Source: a virus
DNA: 64,000 nt
Virus record (IMG/VR): IMGVR_UViG_3300042484_001385
Location: 1 to 64,000 of that record
Strand: one strand, 5' to 3'
The notes beneath the pieces are model-generated. The model was not told the DNA's origin. It worked only from the letters and a program-made list of their open reading frames with translations, and searched no databases. This document shows, piece by piece, positions 39,020 to 46,013 of the stretch; positions within the stretch are counted from its first letter, which is position 1, and every line of letters begins with the position of its first letter. A program made the translations under genes and the position numbers.

Positions 39020-39109
39020 TTATTTCTCCTCAATTTCATCTAACAATTCCCAAAGTATTGGTTCTAATTCTTTAGATACCAAATCTAATTTTTCTTGAAG
39101 TGTTTTCAT
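39020..39109 (-). CDS. Acidic helical microprotein (29 aa)
   Basis: A single amphipathic helix, K-L-D-L-V-S-K-E-L-E-P-I-L. In line with the operon. Confidence 0.4.
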   Translation of the reverse strand: MKTLQEKLDLVSKELEPILWELLDEIEEK

Positions 39110-39112
39110 TTG

Positions 39113-39250
39113 TTAAGCCTCCAATTGCTTATAGTCAATGACATGAAAGTCTAATTGTCTCTCAAGGGGCATAGCCTTTAGCCATGATAGGGCAGACTCA
39201 AAATCATCTGCTTCTACATCAACGAATAACTCAAAATTAAAAATAGCCAT
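39113..39250 (-). CDS. Small protein, paralogue of 40307 gene (45 aa)
   Basis: F-N-F-E-L-F-V-D-V, D-F-E-S-A-L-S-W-L-K-A-M-P-L-E-R. The gene at 40307-40444 is clearly homologous (D-N-F-E-S-A-L-S-W-L-K-V-M-P-L-E-R). The alpha/beta pattern fits a ferredoxin-like half. Unknown. Confidence 0.65.
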   Translation of the reverse strand: MAIFNFELFVDVEADDFESALSWLKAMPLERQLDFHVIDYKQLEA

Positions 39251-39254
39251 TTAG

Positions 39255-39419
39255 TTATTCTCCTTTCTTGTATAGGTAGTCCCATGCCTTACGGCATAAC
39301 ACAATTGAATTGCAATTGTCACAACAGATAACCCCATGAGGGTTAAGGTCTAAGTCATACATGTCTATTGTGGTAGTAACCGCACCACATACGGATTTAA
39401 CTGGTACATAAGTACTCAT
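39255..39419 (-). CDS. Zinc microprotein (54 aa)
   Basis: V-C-G-A-V, C-C-D-N-C and L-C-R-K give a C-x2-C-type site similar to small actinophage zinc proteins. Confidence 0.6.
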   Translation of the reverse strand: MSTYVPVKSVCGAVTTTIDMYDLDLNPHGVICCDNCNSIVLCRKAWDYLYKKGE

Positions 39420-39583
39420 TTATTTAACTCCTCAAATAGTTCTTTGCACTTATTAGGATTTTCCCAATAAGGCTTGCCCTCATGGTAGAGGGCTGGTGAT
39501 AACACCACTTGACCGCAAGGGCATAAGTTCATCATGCCTTTAGGGTAATCGCTTACAGTAGCAAATTTTGTCCAAATACTCAT
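39416..39583 (-). CDS. Small CxC protein (55 aa)
   Basis: L-C-P-C-G-Q-V-V and a later Cys. ATGA overlaps on both ends. Unknown. Confidence 0.6.
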   Translation of the reverse strand: MSIWTKFATVSDYPKGMMNLCPCGQVVLSPALYHEGKPYWENPNKCKELFEELNK

Positions 39584-39756
39584 TTAGTCACATACCAATC
39601 TGTCCATGTAGGAAATTGCTCAGGGTCACTATCGTAGTAGTAACGCTCAATGTTGGTATCGCAATTAACGCATAGTGTAAATTGCTCATCTCCAATTTCT
39701 GAGATAGCGGAAACAAGAGGCTCATGCGCCTTGCATAGTGTGTTTAGTGTAGTCAT
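39580..39756 (-). CDS. Zinc microprotein (58 aa)
   Basis: L-C-K-A-H near the start and C-V-N-C in the middle make a CHCC zinc site; W-T-D-W-Y end. First gene of this operon. Confidence 0.6.
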   Translation of the reverse strand: MTTLNTLCKAHEPLVSAISEIGDEQFTLCVNCDTNIERYYYDSDPEQFPTWTDWYVTK

Positions 39757-39994
39757 TTTGACCTACCTTTCATAGTGGATTTCTTTACCACATTTTTTCT
39801 TATACTGTAAGTGTAGCATGGGGGTCTGACAAATGTCTAATCCAAAATGCTATCAATTCGGACATTGTGAGGTGTATCACAAGTGATAAGGGTCACATTT
39901 GTATGGTCATAAATAAGAATGACCAATGGTATCGGTGTGTCGGCTTGACAAAAACGGCCTAGGTAATTTTGCAGGGTATGATCCTGCAAAACTA
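39757..39994 (-). promoter_or_regulatory. WTGTCAG-type promoter, CRP-like site, palindrome
   Basis: Minus strand: TTGTCA 39827-39832, 11-bp gap, TACACT 39810-39815. AGTGA-N6-TCACA (one mismatch) 39882-39897, CCTAGG 39958-39963, palindrome TTTTGCAGG/CCTGCAAAA 39967-39991. Confidence 0.6.
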
Positions 39995-40120
39995 TCATGA
40001 TTCTTTTTTATTTCTAATAACTATTTGAATACATTCCTCAACAGCGATGTATGCATTTTGATCATTACTGTTTTTATATTCCCAGTATAAATCTTTTAAT
40101 TCTTGAATTGTTTTATTCAT
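39995..40120 (-). CDS. Small helical protein (41 aa)
   Basis: Helical, with a single Cys; overlaps the upstream stop by 8 nt. Unknown. Confidence 0.5.
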   Translation of the reverse strand: MNKTIQELKDLYWEYKNSNDQNAYIAVEECIQIVIRNKKES

Positions 40121-40307
40121 CTTCTTCCTCTTCTTCTAATGTGCTTTCAAAATCTGACAAGCCTACACGATAAGCAATTGGGTCACACTCTTGCAATATT
40201 TGTGAGGGATAAAAAGTCATGTCACCAATCTTATAGACAGGATATGAGTCATCAAGCATATCATTAAATAATTGCTTAGCAGCGAAAGCCATTTCAAAAT
40301 CTAACAT
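40113..40307 (-). CDS. Small acidic protein (64 aa)
   Basis: Ends in a run of Glu/Asp. Start overlaps the upstream stop (TAATG). Unknown. Confidence 0.65.
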   Translation of the reverse strand: MLDFEMAFAAKQLFNDMLDDSYPVYKIGDMTFYPSQILQECDPIAYRVGLSDFESTLEEEEEDE

Positions 40308-40444
40308 TAGTTTAACTCCAGTTCTGTATAATCAACAACAATAAAATCAAGGCGTTCTAAAGGCATAACCTTTAACCATGATAAGGCGGACTCAAAATTA
40401 TCGTCCTCAATGGTAACGGAAATGTCAAAATTAAATACTGGCAT
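40307..40444 (-). CDS. Small protein, paralogue of 39113 gene (45 aa)
   Basis: Same pattern as the gene at 39113-39250, about half the residues identical. Indicates duplication within the small-gene region. Confidence 0.65.
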   Translation of the reverse strand: MPVFNFDISVTIEDDNFESALSWLKVMPLERLDFIVVDYTELELN

Positions 40445-40611
40445 TAGTTATCTCCCTTTTGTTTTGCAATTGTAAGAATTAACTCTAACTGTTCTGTTGT
40501 AAGCAGTGCTGTTGCACAACCCCAAGCAAATGCAAGTGAAAGTGCGCTATCTTTATAGTGCTCATTGGCAAGAGTGTTTATCTCTTGCACTATCTCAAAA
40601 TTAGTTTTCAT
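40444..40611 (-). CDS. Small helical protein (55 aa)
   Basis: E-H-Y-K-D-S-A-L-S-L-A-F-A-W-G-C followed by Leu-rich helix. TAATG overlaps at both ends. Confidence 0.55.
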   Translation of the reverse strand: MKTNFEIVQEINTLANEHYKDSALSLAFAWGCATALLTTEQLELILTIAKQKGDN

Positions 40612-40724
40612 TACTTTGTTACCTTTCTTTCTTTACGGATTAACCAAACCCACATGATGATTAGAGGGGTATTTAGAATTATTGCTCCTGCAATAATGTG
40701 AAGTATTCCTATAGTTAGGTTCAT
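40611..40724 (-). CDS. Single-pass membrane peptide, copy 1 (37 aa)
   Basis: M-N-L-T-I then a transmembrane helix and a basic tail. A near-identical copy is at 41289-41402. Confidence 0.6.
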   Translation of the reverse strand: MNLTIGILHIIAGAIILNTPLIIMWVWLIRKERKVTK

Positions 40725-40816
40725 TAGTTTTCTTCTTTCTTTAGTAATGAGAGGGCAAGGGCAAGGCTTTGCTTGCGTGTGGCTTCGACATGAGCCTTGT
40801 ATTCTTCAAGTGTCAT
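40724..40816 (-). CDS. Microprotein T-L-E-E-Y, copy 1 (30 aa)
   Basis: T-L-E-E-Y-K-A-H-V-E-A then Lys/Leu-rich helix; near-copy at 41545-41640. Follows the promoter at 40849-40871. Confidence 0.55.
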   Translation of the reverse strand: MTLEEYKAHVEATRKQSLALALSLLKKEEN

Positions 40817-40981
40817 TTATTAACGACCTTTCTTTTCTTTATACTGTAATTGTAGCAGGTAGCACTGACAAAAGATAACTACTGGCGAGTAATTCCATGA
40901 TGTGAGACGCTCAGAGTATGTGATAAATCTCACACGGACGCCCTAGGTAATTTTGCAGGGGATCTGCAAAACTATTTTAAA
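40817..40981 (-). promoter_or_regulatory. WTGTCAG-type promoter and perfect CRP-like palindrome
   Basis: Minus strand: TTGTCA 40866-40871, 11-bp gap with TGC, TACAAT 40849-40854. TGTGA-N6-TCACA 40919-40934, CCTAGG 40942-40947, palindrome TTTTGCAG/CTGCAAAA 40951-40971. Confidence 0.65.
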
Positions 40982-41095
40982 TTAACTAACTGCAATACCT
41001 ACAATAGTGCAAATAGCAACCGCAACAAATGCGCTGATTAGTCCTGCTTCTGGATAGTCTTCTACCAAATCGATAAATGATGTAAATGGGTTCAT
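40982..41095 (-). CDS. Small membrane peptide (37 aa)
   Basis: Polar N-terminus, then helix A-F-V-A-V-A-I-C-T-I-V-G-I-A-V. TAATG with upstream gene. Confidence 0.55.
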   Translation of the reverse strand: MNPFTSFIDLVEDYPEAGLISAFVAVAICTIVGIAVS

Positions 41096-41289
41096 TACTT
41101 TACCAACCCTTCGAACCATTGAGAGTATCCACCGCTAAAGAATACTTCTTCGCCTTGTGCATTAGTAAGCGTTGCAGTTACGAACTCATGTTCATCATTT
41201 ACCTCTAATACCTCTTTAACAAGATACATGTGGTCGTTAGAGATAAATAGTTTTCCAACATTAGTTTTATTTATTAGTGAGAGTGACAT
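41095..41289 (-). CDS. Small beta protein (64 aa)
   Basis: Strands M-Y-L-V-K-E-V-L-E-V and F-V-T-A-T-L-T. Overlaps neighbours by 1 nt. Unknown. Confidence 0.6.
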   Translation of the reverse strand: MSLSLINKTNVGKLFISNDHMYLVKEVLEVNDEHEFVTATLTNAQGEEVFFSGGYSQWFEGLVK

Positions 41290-41402
41290 TAGTTTGTTAC
41301 CTTACTTTCTTTACGGGCTAACCAAACCCACATGATAATTAAAGGTGTATTTAGAATTAGTGCGCCTGCAATAATTTGAAGTAGTGCTATAGTTAGGTTC
41401 AT
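41289..41402 (-). CDS. Single-pass membrane peptide, copy 2 (37 aa)
   Basis: Differs from copy 1 (40611) at only a few positions (A-L-L-Q for G-I-L-H; A-R-K-E-S for I-R-K-E-R). Recent tandem duplication. Confidence 0.6.
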   Translation of the reverse strand: MNLTIALLQIIAGALILNTPLIIMWVWLARKESKVTN

Positions 41403-41548
41403 TAGTTTTCTTCTTTCATTAGTAAGTAAGCATTGTTAAGGGGGCGATTGTTATTTGAAAACATGGCTTCAATAACCGCTTTATCTTTTACTGATTGAGC
41501 AATTCTTTTTTCTTGTTGCTCTTTTAGAATTCTGTCAAATGTGCTCAT
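41402..41548 (-). CDS. Small basic helical protein (48 aa)
   Basis: Gln/Lys-rich helix, then N-N-N-R-P. Inserted between the duplicated genes; TAATG overlaps. Confidence 0.55.
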   Translation of the reverse strand: MSTFDRILKEQQEKRIAQSVKDKAVIEAMFSNNNRPLNNAYLLMKEEN

Positions 41549-41640
41549 TTGTCTGAGCCTTTCTTTAGTAGGGACATGGCTTGCAAGGTGCTTGCCTTGC
41601 GTTGCGCCTCAACGTGCGCCTTGTATTCTTCAAGTGTCAT
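41545..41640 (-). CDS. Microprotein T-L-E-E-Y, copy 2 (31 aa)
   Basis: First eleven residues identical to the copy at 40724. Follows the promoter at 41674-41696. Confidence 0.55.
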   Translation of the reverse strand: MTLEEYKAHVEAQRKASTLQAMSLLKKGSDK

Positions 41641-41740
41641 TTATTAACGACCTTTCTTTGTTGTTATGCTGTAATTGTAGCAGTTACCACTGACATTTTT
41701 GGGACATTCTCGGGCGTGTCGGGAAAGTATTTTTGTGACC
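41641..41740 (-). promoter_or_regulatory. WTGTCAG-type promoter and perfect CRP-like palindrome
   Basis: Minus strand: ATGTCA 41691-41696, 11-bp gap, TACAAT 41674-41679. TGTGA-N6-TCACA at 41734-41749 overlaps the end of the next gene. Confidence 0.6.
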
Positions 41741-41857
41741 TTAGTCACACGCACACCATACTGAGCCTGCCTCGTCTTGTCCTGTTTCTACCTCACACAC
41801 ATCGCAAAACCATGTGCTGGTAAATGTTACTGTTGGGTATAGTGCCTTTAGTGTCAT
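41741..41857 (-). CDS. Zinc microprotein (38 aa)
   Basis: F-C-D-V-C near residue 18 and W-C-A-C at the end. Start at ATG 41857 after AGAAAGGT. Confidence 0.55.
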   Translation of the reverse strand: MTLKALYPTVTFTSTWFCDVCEVETGQDEAGSVWCACD

Positions 41858-42197
41858 GTTATTGACCTTTCTTTTTGTTATACCGCAATTATAGCAGGAG
41901 GGACTGACAAATTGCGGGTACTGGAGGGGTGTGTCGTGCAATTATTTTTGTGATTTACAACACAGGTAGTACCCCATTAGCCTGTGGATAACTTTTCCTA
42001 GATTGAAAACGCCTACTGGGGGTGGTAGTAACCCTATTGACAAATATGCACTGATGTGTTAGACTTAGATCTATGTGCTCACTATATATTTCATGATTTT
42101 ATTATATATATACACATCATACATCTGAACAAAATATTCAGATTTTAGGCTATTTAGGTTTTACAAAATTTTTCAGAATTATGCTATAATAGTTTTT
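41858..42197. promoter_or_regulatory. 340-bp intergenic region between divergent genes
   Basis: Minus strand: TTGTCA 41905-41910, 11-bp gap with TGC, TATAAT 41888-41893. CRP-like TGTGA-N6-ACACA (one mismatch) 41949-41964, DnaA-like TGTGGATAA 41983-41991. Plus strand: TATAAT at 42185-42190 for the gene at 42198. Rest is AT-rich; no gene seen. Confidence 0.6.
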
Positions 42198-42293
42198 ATG
42201 ACAAACGAAACTTATGATGGCCCAATGTGCTGTTCAGGATGCACCTGTACAACATCCCATAGTTCAAAGCCACCAGCAACCTTAGAAGACTAA
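42198..42293 (+). CDS. Cys-rich microprotein (31 aa)
   Basis: Leaderless, 7 nt after TATAAT. C-C-S-G-C-T-C is a metal-binding-like cluster echoed by C-C-T-D-C-S-C at the end of the next gene. Confidence 0.5.
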   Translation: MTNETYDGPMCCSGCTCTTSHSSKPPATLED

Positions 42294-42297
42294 TATC

Positions 42298-42519
42298 ATG
42301 GGTACTGGATTTCTAGATAACGTAGAAAATGCCTGGGACATAGAAGTAAGACCAGAACCACAAAACCCTAAATTCGAATCAAGTCCTTTCCCATTAATAG
42401 ATAACATGGGTAGAGAAAAGTTTTGGGAAGATCTTGGAAGACCAGAAGAAGAGTCTTCTTTGGCTATAAAATTATTTTCAGAAACATGTTGCACAGATTG
42501 TAGTTGTAAAAATGGATAG
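42298..42519 (+). CDS. Small protein with C-terminal Cys cluster (73 aa)
   Basis: Acidic; ends C-C-T-D-C-S-C-K. Overlaps the next gene by 8 nt. Unknown. Confidence 0.6.
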   Translation: MGTGFLDNVENAWDIEVRPEPQNPKFESSPFPLIDNMGREKFWEDLGRPEEESSLAIKLFSETCCTDCSCKNG

Positions 42520-42682
42520 CGATCAACAAAAACTAACTCCTGAGCAAGCACAAGCAATTTTGTTATTTCAAATTGAACAAAGACTTAGACAACATATAGC
42601 ATTACAGGTTGAGTCAAAATTTCACGGTAAATATCACAATGAGTCACACGAAATAGCACAATTCATTCGTAACATAACTTAA
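42512..42682 (+). CDS. Small helical protein (56 aa)
   Basis: Gln-rich helices, E-Q-A-Q-A-I-L-L-F-Q-I-E-Q-R-L. Ends by overlapping the convergent minus gene by 4 nt. Confidence 0.55.
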   Translation: MDSDQQKLTPEQAQAILLFQIEQRLRQHIALQVESKFHGKYHNESHEIAQFIRNIT

Positions 42683-42876
42683 ACTTCTACTGACTCCCAC
42701 ATACGTATATCTACAAACCCATGTCTAGATAGATCTGCTAACTCTTGAGTATCTGCTTCAATAACCAATCTTACATTTGACTCAATGTCAAAGCCTGGTT
42801 TGTACTCTGTCTTAGCATTTTCTAAATATGTTTCCTTGATATTCTCAAGAAGTGGTTTGTAATAAAACTTAGGCAA
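42679..42876 (-). CDS. Hypothetical protein (65 aa)
   Basis: Alpha/beta, V-R-L-V-I-E-A-D; overlaps the upstream gene by 8 nt. Unknown. Confidence 0.65.
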   Translation of the reverse strand: MPKFYYKPLLENIKETYLENAKTEYKPGFDIESNVRLVIEADTQELADLSRHGFVDIRMWESVEV

Positions 42877-43081
42877 TTACACCACTATCCTTCAACTTGT
42901 CATATATGTTTGACATCATAAAATTAAGGCTTGGTTGACTTGCATTAATCTGCTTTTCCATATCTTCAGCACTGATTCCAGCCTGAAGACCCATTGCTCT
43001 GTTATCTTCATTGATGCTATCTAACATAAGTACAATTACTTCTTCTTTTGTCATTTCTTTTACCATTTCTCTATTGGACAT
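42869..43081 (-). CDS. Hypothetical helical protein (about 70 aa)
   Basis: Start uncertain: ATG 43081 (M-S-N-R) or ATG 43054 (M-T-K-E-E). Helical, unknown. Overlaps the zinc-module gene upstream. Confidence 0.6.
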   Translation of the reverse strand: MSNREMVKEMTKEEVIVLMLDSINEDNRAMGLQAGISAEDMEKQINASQPSLNFMMSNIYDKLKDSGVIA

Positions 43082-43263
43082 TTTGCTTCTTGCAATGTGG
43101 TTTTCAACTTCATGAAACATCCACACTTCCTACATTTTGCAAGTCGTTTATTAAACCACTCACACTCATTACATATTTTTAGACGGGATTCAATGAGTTC
43201 ACGATTTGATCTTGGTTGATTAGGATCAAATAAGTCGCTAAACTTAACATCACTCACTTCCAC
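43060..43263 (-). CDS. DUF6171-like zinc-module protein (copy 1)
   Basis: 67 residues. R-L-K-I-C-N-E-C, then C-R-K-C-G-C-F-M-K-L-K-T and C-P-I-E-K-W. The same six-Cys module recurs at the N-terminus of the glycosyltransferase at 50146 and as the free protein at 60126. Probably binds one or two zinc ions; role unknown. Start overlaps the upstream stop. Confidence 0.75.
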   Translation of the reverse strand: MEVSDVKFSDLFDPNQPRSNRELIESRLKICNECEWFNKRLAKCRKCGCFMKLKTTLQEAKCPIEKW

Positions 43264-44024
43264 TCCACCTCTTGATCATATGTAACCGAATACTCTCCAC
43301 CGAATATCTCGGCATATGACACTATATCTCTATTATACCTTATGACGGTATTGATACCAACTTTGTCACACATGTACTTCATACCCTGGACTAGTGGCTC
43401 AAAACTCATCTCCTGGCCTGCTAGGGCATTGTTTAGGGTATCCAGGTATCTTTGCTTGCCATATCTTTTACTTGTAAATGATTGATCAACATAATCAAAC
43501 CTTGCTTGTGCATCATTTCTTTTTGCAATGTCCGAATTGTCCATTATGTACTTAACTGCAGGATGATCCATCCGTTTAGACCAGTTTCGCATGTTATCGC
43601 TGTACTTCTCCATGTTCTTTAGAGTTGAATCAGCGAAAGCCATGCGTATAAGGTCTATATTGGAGGTTTGAACCTCTGTTGCGAAACTTATCAAAAAAGC
43701 GGTTGCGAAAGGAAACTTGTCGCTATACGTCGAAACGCCAAAGTGCACATTTGGATTAAACGACTCGACTGACATATTGTCCTCAAGTAAGCGCATATGA
43801 TTTCCAAGAGAAACAAACTCTTGTCTATTCATATCGCAGTCGACGAACAAACAATCTTCTGCATTGATCCCGTCGGCGAGACATAAAATATTTTTATCAT
43901 ATGAACCGACTATTTTCGAACCGTTAAAACGCTCTAATAATTTTGCGGTCATAAAACCATCCATGTCGGGGGATATAATTAGATTCTTAGAATACTCAAG
44001 TGTTTCGAGTATGGCTGTTTTCAT
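43254..44024 (-). CDS. DHH-like phosphoesterase candidate
   Basis: 256 residues. I-I-S-P-D-M-D-G-F-M-T-A-K-L-L near residue 17 and L-F-V-D-C-D-M near residue 58 resemble the first two Asp motifs of DHH-family phosphoesterases. The DHH tripeptide itself is not obvious, so the protein could be degenerate. It overlaps the zinc-module gene. Uncertain. Confidence 0.4.
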   Translation of the reverse strand: MKTAILETLEYSKNLIISPDMDGFMTAKLLERFNGSKIVGSYDKNILCLADGINAEDCLFVDCDMNRQEFVSLGNHMRLLEDNMSVESFNPNVHFGVSTYSDKFPFATAFLISFATEVQTSNIDLIRMAFADSTLKNMEKYSDNMRNWSKRMDHPAVKYIMDNSDIAKRNDAQARFDYVDQSFTSKRYGKQRYLDTLNNALAGQEMSFEPLVQGMKYMCDKVGINTVIRYNRDIVSYAEIFGGEYSVTYDQEVEWK

Positions 44025-44056
44025 TTTTGTAAAATACCCCTTATAATAATCTAGTT

Positions 44057-44326
44057 ATGACAATTCAAGACTGGGCTTCGTTAATCGTCGCAATACTTAC
44101 AATTGTATCATCAATCGGTCTATCTATCAAGTGGATGGTAAAACATTATTTAAGCGAACTTAAGCCAAATTCTGGATCATCATTAAAAGACCAGGTTTCA
44201 AGATTAGAGAATGCCTTAGACGAACAAAGAGTAGATTCTGAAAGATCAAGAGATAGGCAAGAAAAGAAACTCGACGAAATGTATAGAATTTTAATTGAGC
44301 ATATTGCCAAAGTTGATAAGAATTAA
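44057..44326 (+). CDS. Membrane-anchored coiled-coil protein (89 aa)
   Basis: N-terminal transmembrane helix (about 6-26), then a charged coiled coil (50-89). TATAAT (44042-44047) 9 nt before the ATG. Looks like a phage hemolysin-XhlA- or spanin-like protein. Confidence 0.6.
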   Translation: MTIQDWASLIVAILTIVSSIGLSIKWMVKHYLSELKPNSGSSLKDQVSRLENALDEQRVDSERSRDRQEKKLDEMYRILIEHIAKVDKN

Positions 44327-44514
44327 TTCTCCTATATACTATATATAATATATCTTCTATATAAAAACCTTAAAGATAGTTCTTCTTTCTTATATATTTT
44401 AAGTATACACCATCCGACATTCTGATGTTTTATGACAAACCAGTATAAAACGGACATTACAGACAATAACAATTTGATAACTTTTATATAGATGTCCGTA
44501 TTGTCCTGATATGA

Positions 44515-44583
44515 TATAATTTATATTGACTAGTACTCTGGTTTGTCTCTCATACCCACCAGCCTGAGTACTAGTCATTTTTT
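44515..44583 (+). ncRNA. Candidate 57-nt hairpin RNA with own promoter and terminator
   Basis: TATAAT at 44515-44520. A 12-bp perfect stem TGACTAGTACTC (44527-44538) / GAGTACTAGTCA (44566-44577) encloses an inner TGGT/ACCA pair and is followed by six T (44578-44583). The predicted transcript starts at the stem, so the whole RNA would be a hairpin. The stem also works as terminator for upstream transcripts. Confidence 0.6.
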
Positions 44584-44599
44584 ATGGTATAATCTCAAT

Positions 44600-44980
44600 A
44601 TGAGTACTTGTGGTCCCGAAATTTTTGGAGCAGATCCAGCCCGTATAAAGTGGCAAATCGTAAGAGGAGATACCTCCCCATTACGTGTTGAATTTCTTGA
44701 AGACGACGAAGTGACATTTTTTGATACATCAGAATGGACCTTTGAGGCTACAACCTATGATCCACAATCAGATGTTTTAGATCAATTAGAAGTTACTGCA
44801 GGAGAAGGATATGTGGATATTATGGCTCCAGCATCAATTACAGAACTTTGGGGAACTGGTTATAAATCAGTTGTAACAGAACTAACTTTTGATTTACAAG
44901 TAACAACAGATAACACAGTTTGGACACCACTAATAGGAACAATATCTGTTTTTGGTGATGTAACAGGGGGTAGTTTATAA
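44600..44980 (+). CDS. Tail-associated protein with RGDT N-terminal module
   Basis: 126 residues from ATG 44600, 6 nt after TATAAT (44588-44593). [17 protein letters not shown] is also found in the gene at 53327 (I-W-T-V-V-R-G-D-T-S) and more distantly at 46753. Beta-rich; likely a baseplate/fibre-attachment module. Overlaps the collagen-like gene by 1 nt. Confidence 0.6.
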   Translation: MSTCGPEIFGADPARIKWQIVRGDTSPLRVEFLEDDEVTFFDTSEWTFEATTYDPQSDVLDQLEVTAGEGYVDIMAPASITELWGTGYKSVVTELTFDLQVTTDNTVWTPLIGTISVFGDVTGGSL

Positions 44981-45993
44981 TGGCAGTTATTAAGATTGTT
45001 CCAATGCCTGGAGTGGCAGTAGCGGGACCAGCAGGACCACAAGGTCCTAGAGGATATCAAGGCGATACAGGTTTGACAGGTCCACAGGGACCACAAGGCG
45101 AACCAGGAGAACCAGGTCTTAACGGACCTGAAGGAGAAACTGGTCCACAGGGTCCAGCAGGTGCAGACGGTGCAGGGTTTGGAATTTTTTATTTAGGAAA
45201 TTACAATCCAACAAGTGGATACTTGCCAGACATTGCAGTAGTTAGAGGATCAGACGGACAACTATACCTTGCTAAGGCAAGTGGACAACTTGGTGATCCA
45301 GTTGGTAACACTGCACAATGGGAAGTTTGGATTCCTAAAGGTGCAGACGGAACAAATGGTGCTAACGGTGCAGACGCACTTTGGAATTTCCTTGGAGAAT
45401 ATAACGGTGGAGCAGACTATAACATTGGAGATGTCGTAACTTATAATGGTGGAACATATTACAGAATTCTACCTTTAAACGCAGGATATGCTCCAGGAAC
45501 TGAATATTGGACAACCATTGCAGCACCAGGAGCAGATGCAGATGTTTCTTTTCAATCAGTTAGATGGACACCAAACTTTACTGCAACTGGTTTAACATTT
45601 ACTGGTTCTGACTCTACACATCCAACCTACAACTCTTATTATGTTAAGGCTGGAAAGATGGTTACTTTTGCTATTGAGGTTGATTGTTCTACCGTCACAA
45701 ATTTTGGAACAGGTCAATTTAAACTACAACTACCATTTACACCAGCAGTTGGTTTTAATCATTTCTCTGGTTGGGCACAAATTGATACTGCGGTAAATCC
45801 AGATATAACAAATGGACATGTTATTCTTAATGTTGATCATGCTGGAGTTACAGATATACTTGACTTACACTATTTAAAGCAAGCAGGTGGCGCACATACT
45901 CCAATTATTGAAGGACTATTTTTGCAGGGCACACCAGTAACATTAACTACATCTAGCAAGATATATGTTAATGGTACTTATATTTCTGAATAA
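44980..45993 (+). CDS. Collagen-like tail-fibre/decoration protein 1
   Basis: 337 residues. Gly-x-y repeats with G-P-Q-G-P-R-G type triplets at residues about 17-66, a second short block (about 120-132), and carbohydrate-binding-like segments ([15 protein letters not shown]) in between. The C-terminal domain is a beta-rich receptor-binding type. Phage collagen-like stretches form trimeric stalks. Many repeats have Pro at the positions that collagen prolyl hydroxylases modify. Confidence 0.8.
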   Translation: MAVIKIVPMPGVAVAGPAGPQGPRGYQGDTGLTGPQGPQGEPGEPGLNGPEGETGPQGPAGADGAGFGIFYLGNYNPTSGYLPDIAVVRGSDGQLYLAKASGQLGDPVGNTAQWEVWIPKGADGTNGANGADALWNFLGEYNGGADYNIGDVVTYNGGTYYRILPLNAGYAPGTEYWTTIAAPGADADVSFQSVRWTPNFTATGLTFTGSDSTHPTYNSYYVKAGKMVTFAIEVDCSTVTNFGTGQFKLQLPFTPAVGFNHFSGWAQIDTAVNPDITNGHVILNVDHAGVTDILDLHYLKQAGGAHTPIIEGLFLQGTPVTLTTSSKIYVNGTYISE

Positions 45994-46013
45994 TACCGTG
46001 AGATAATGTCTTC

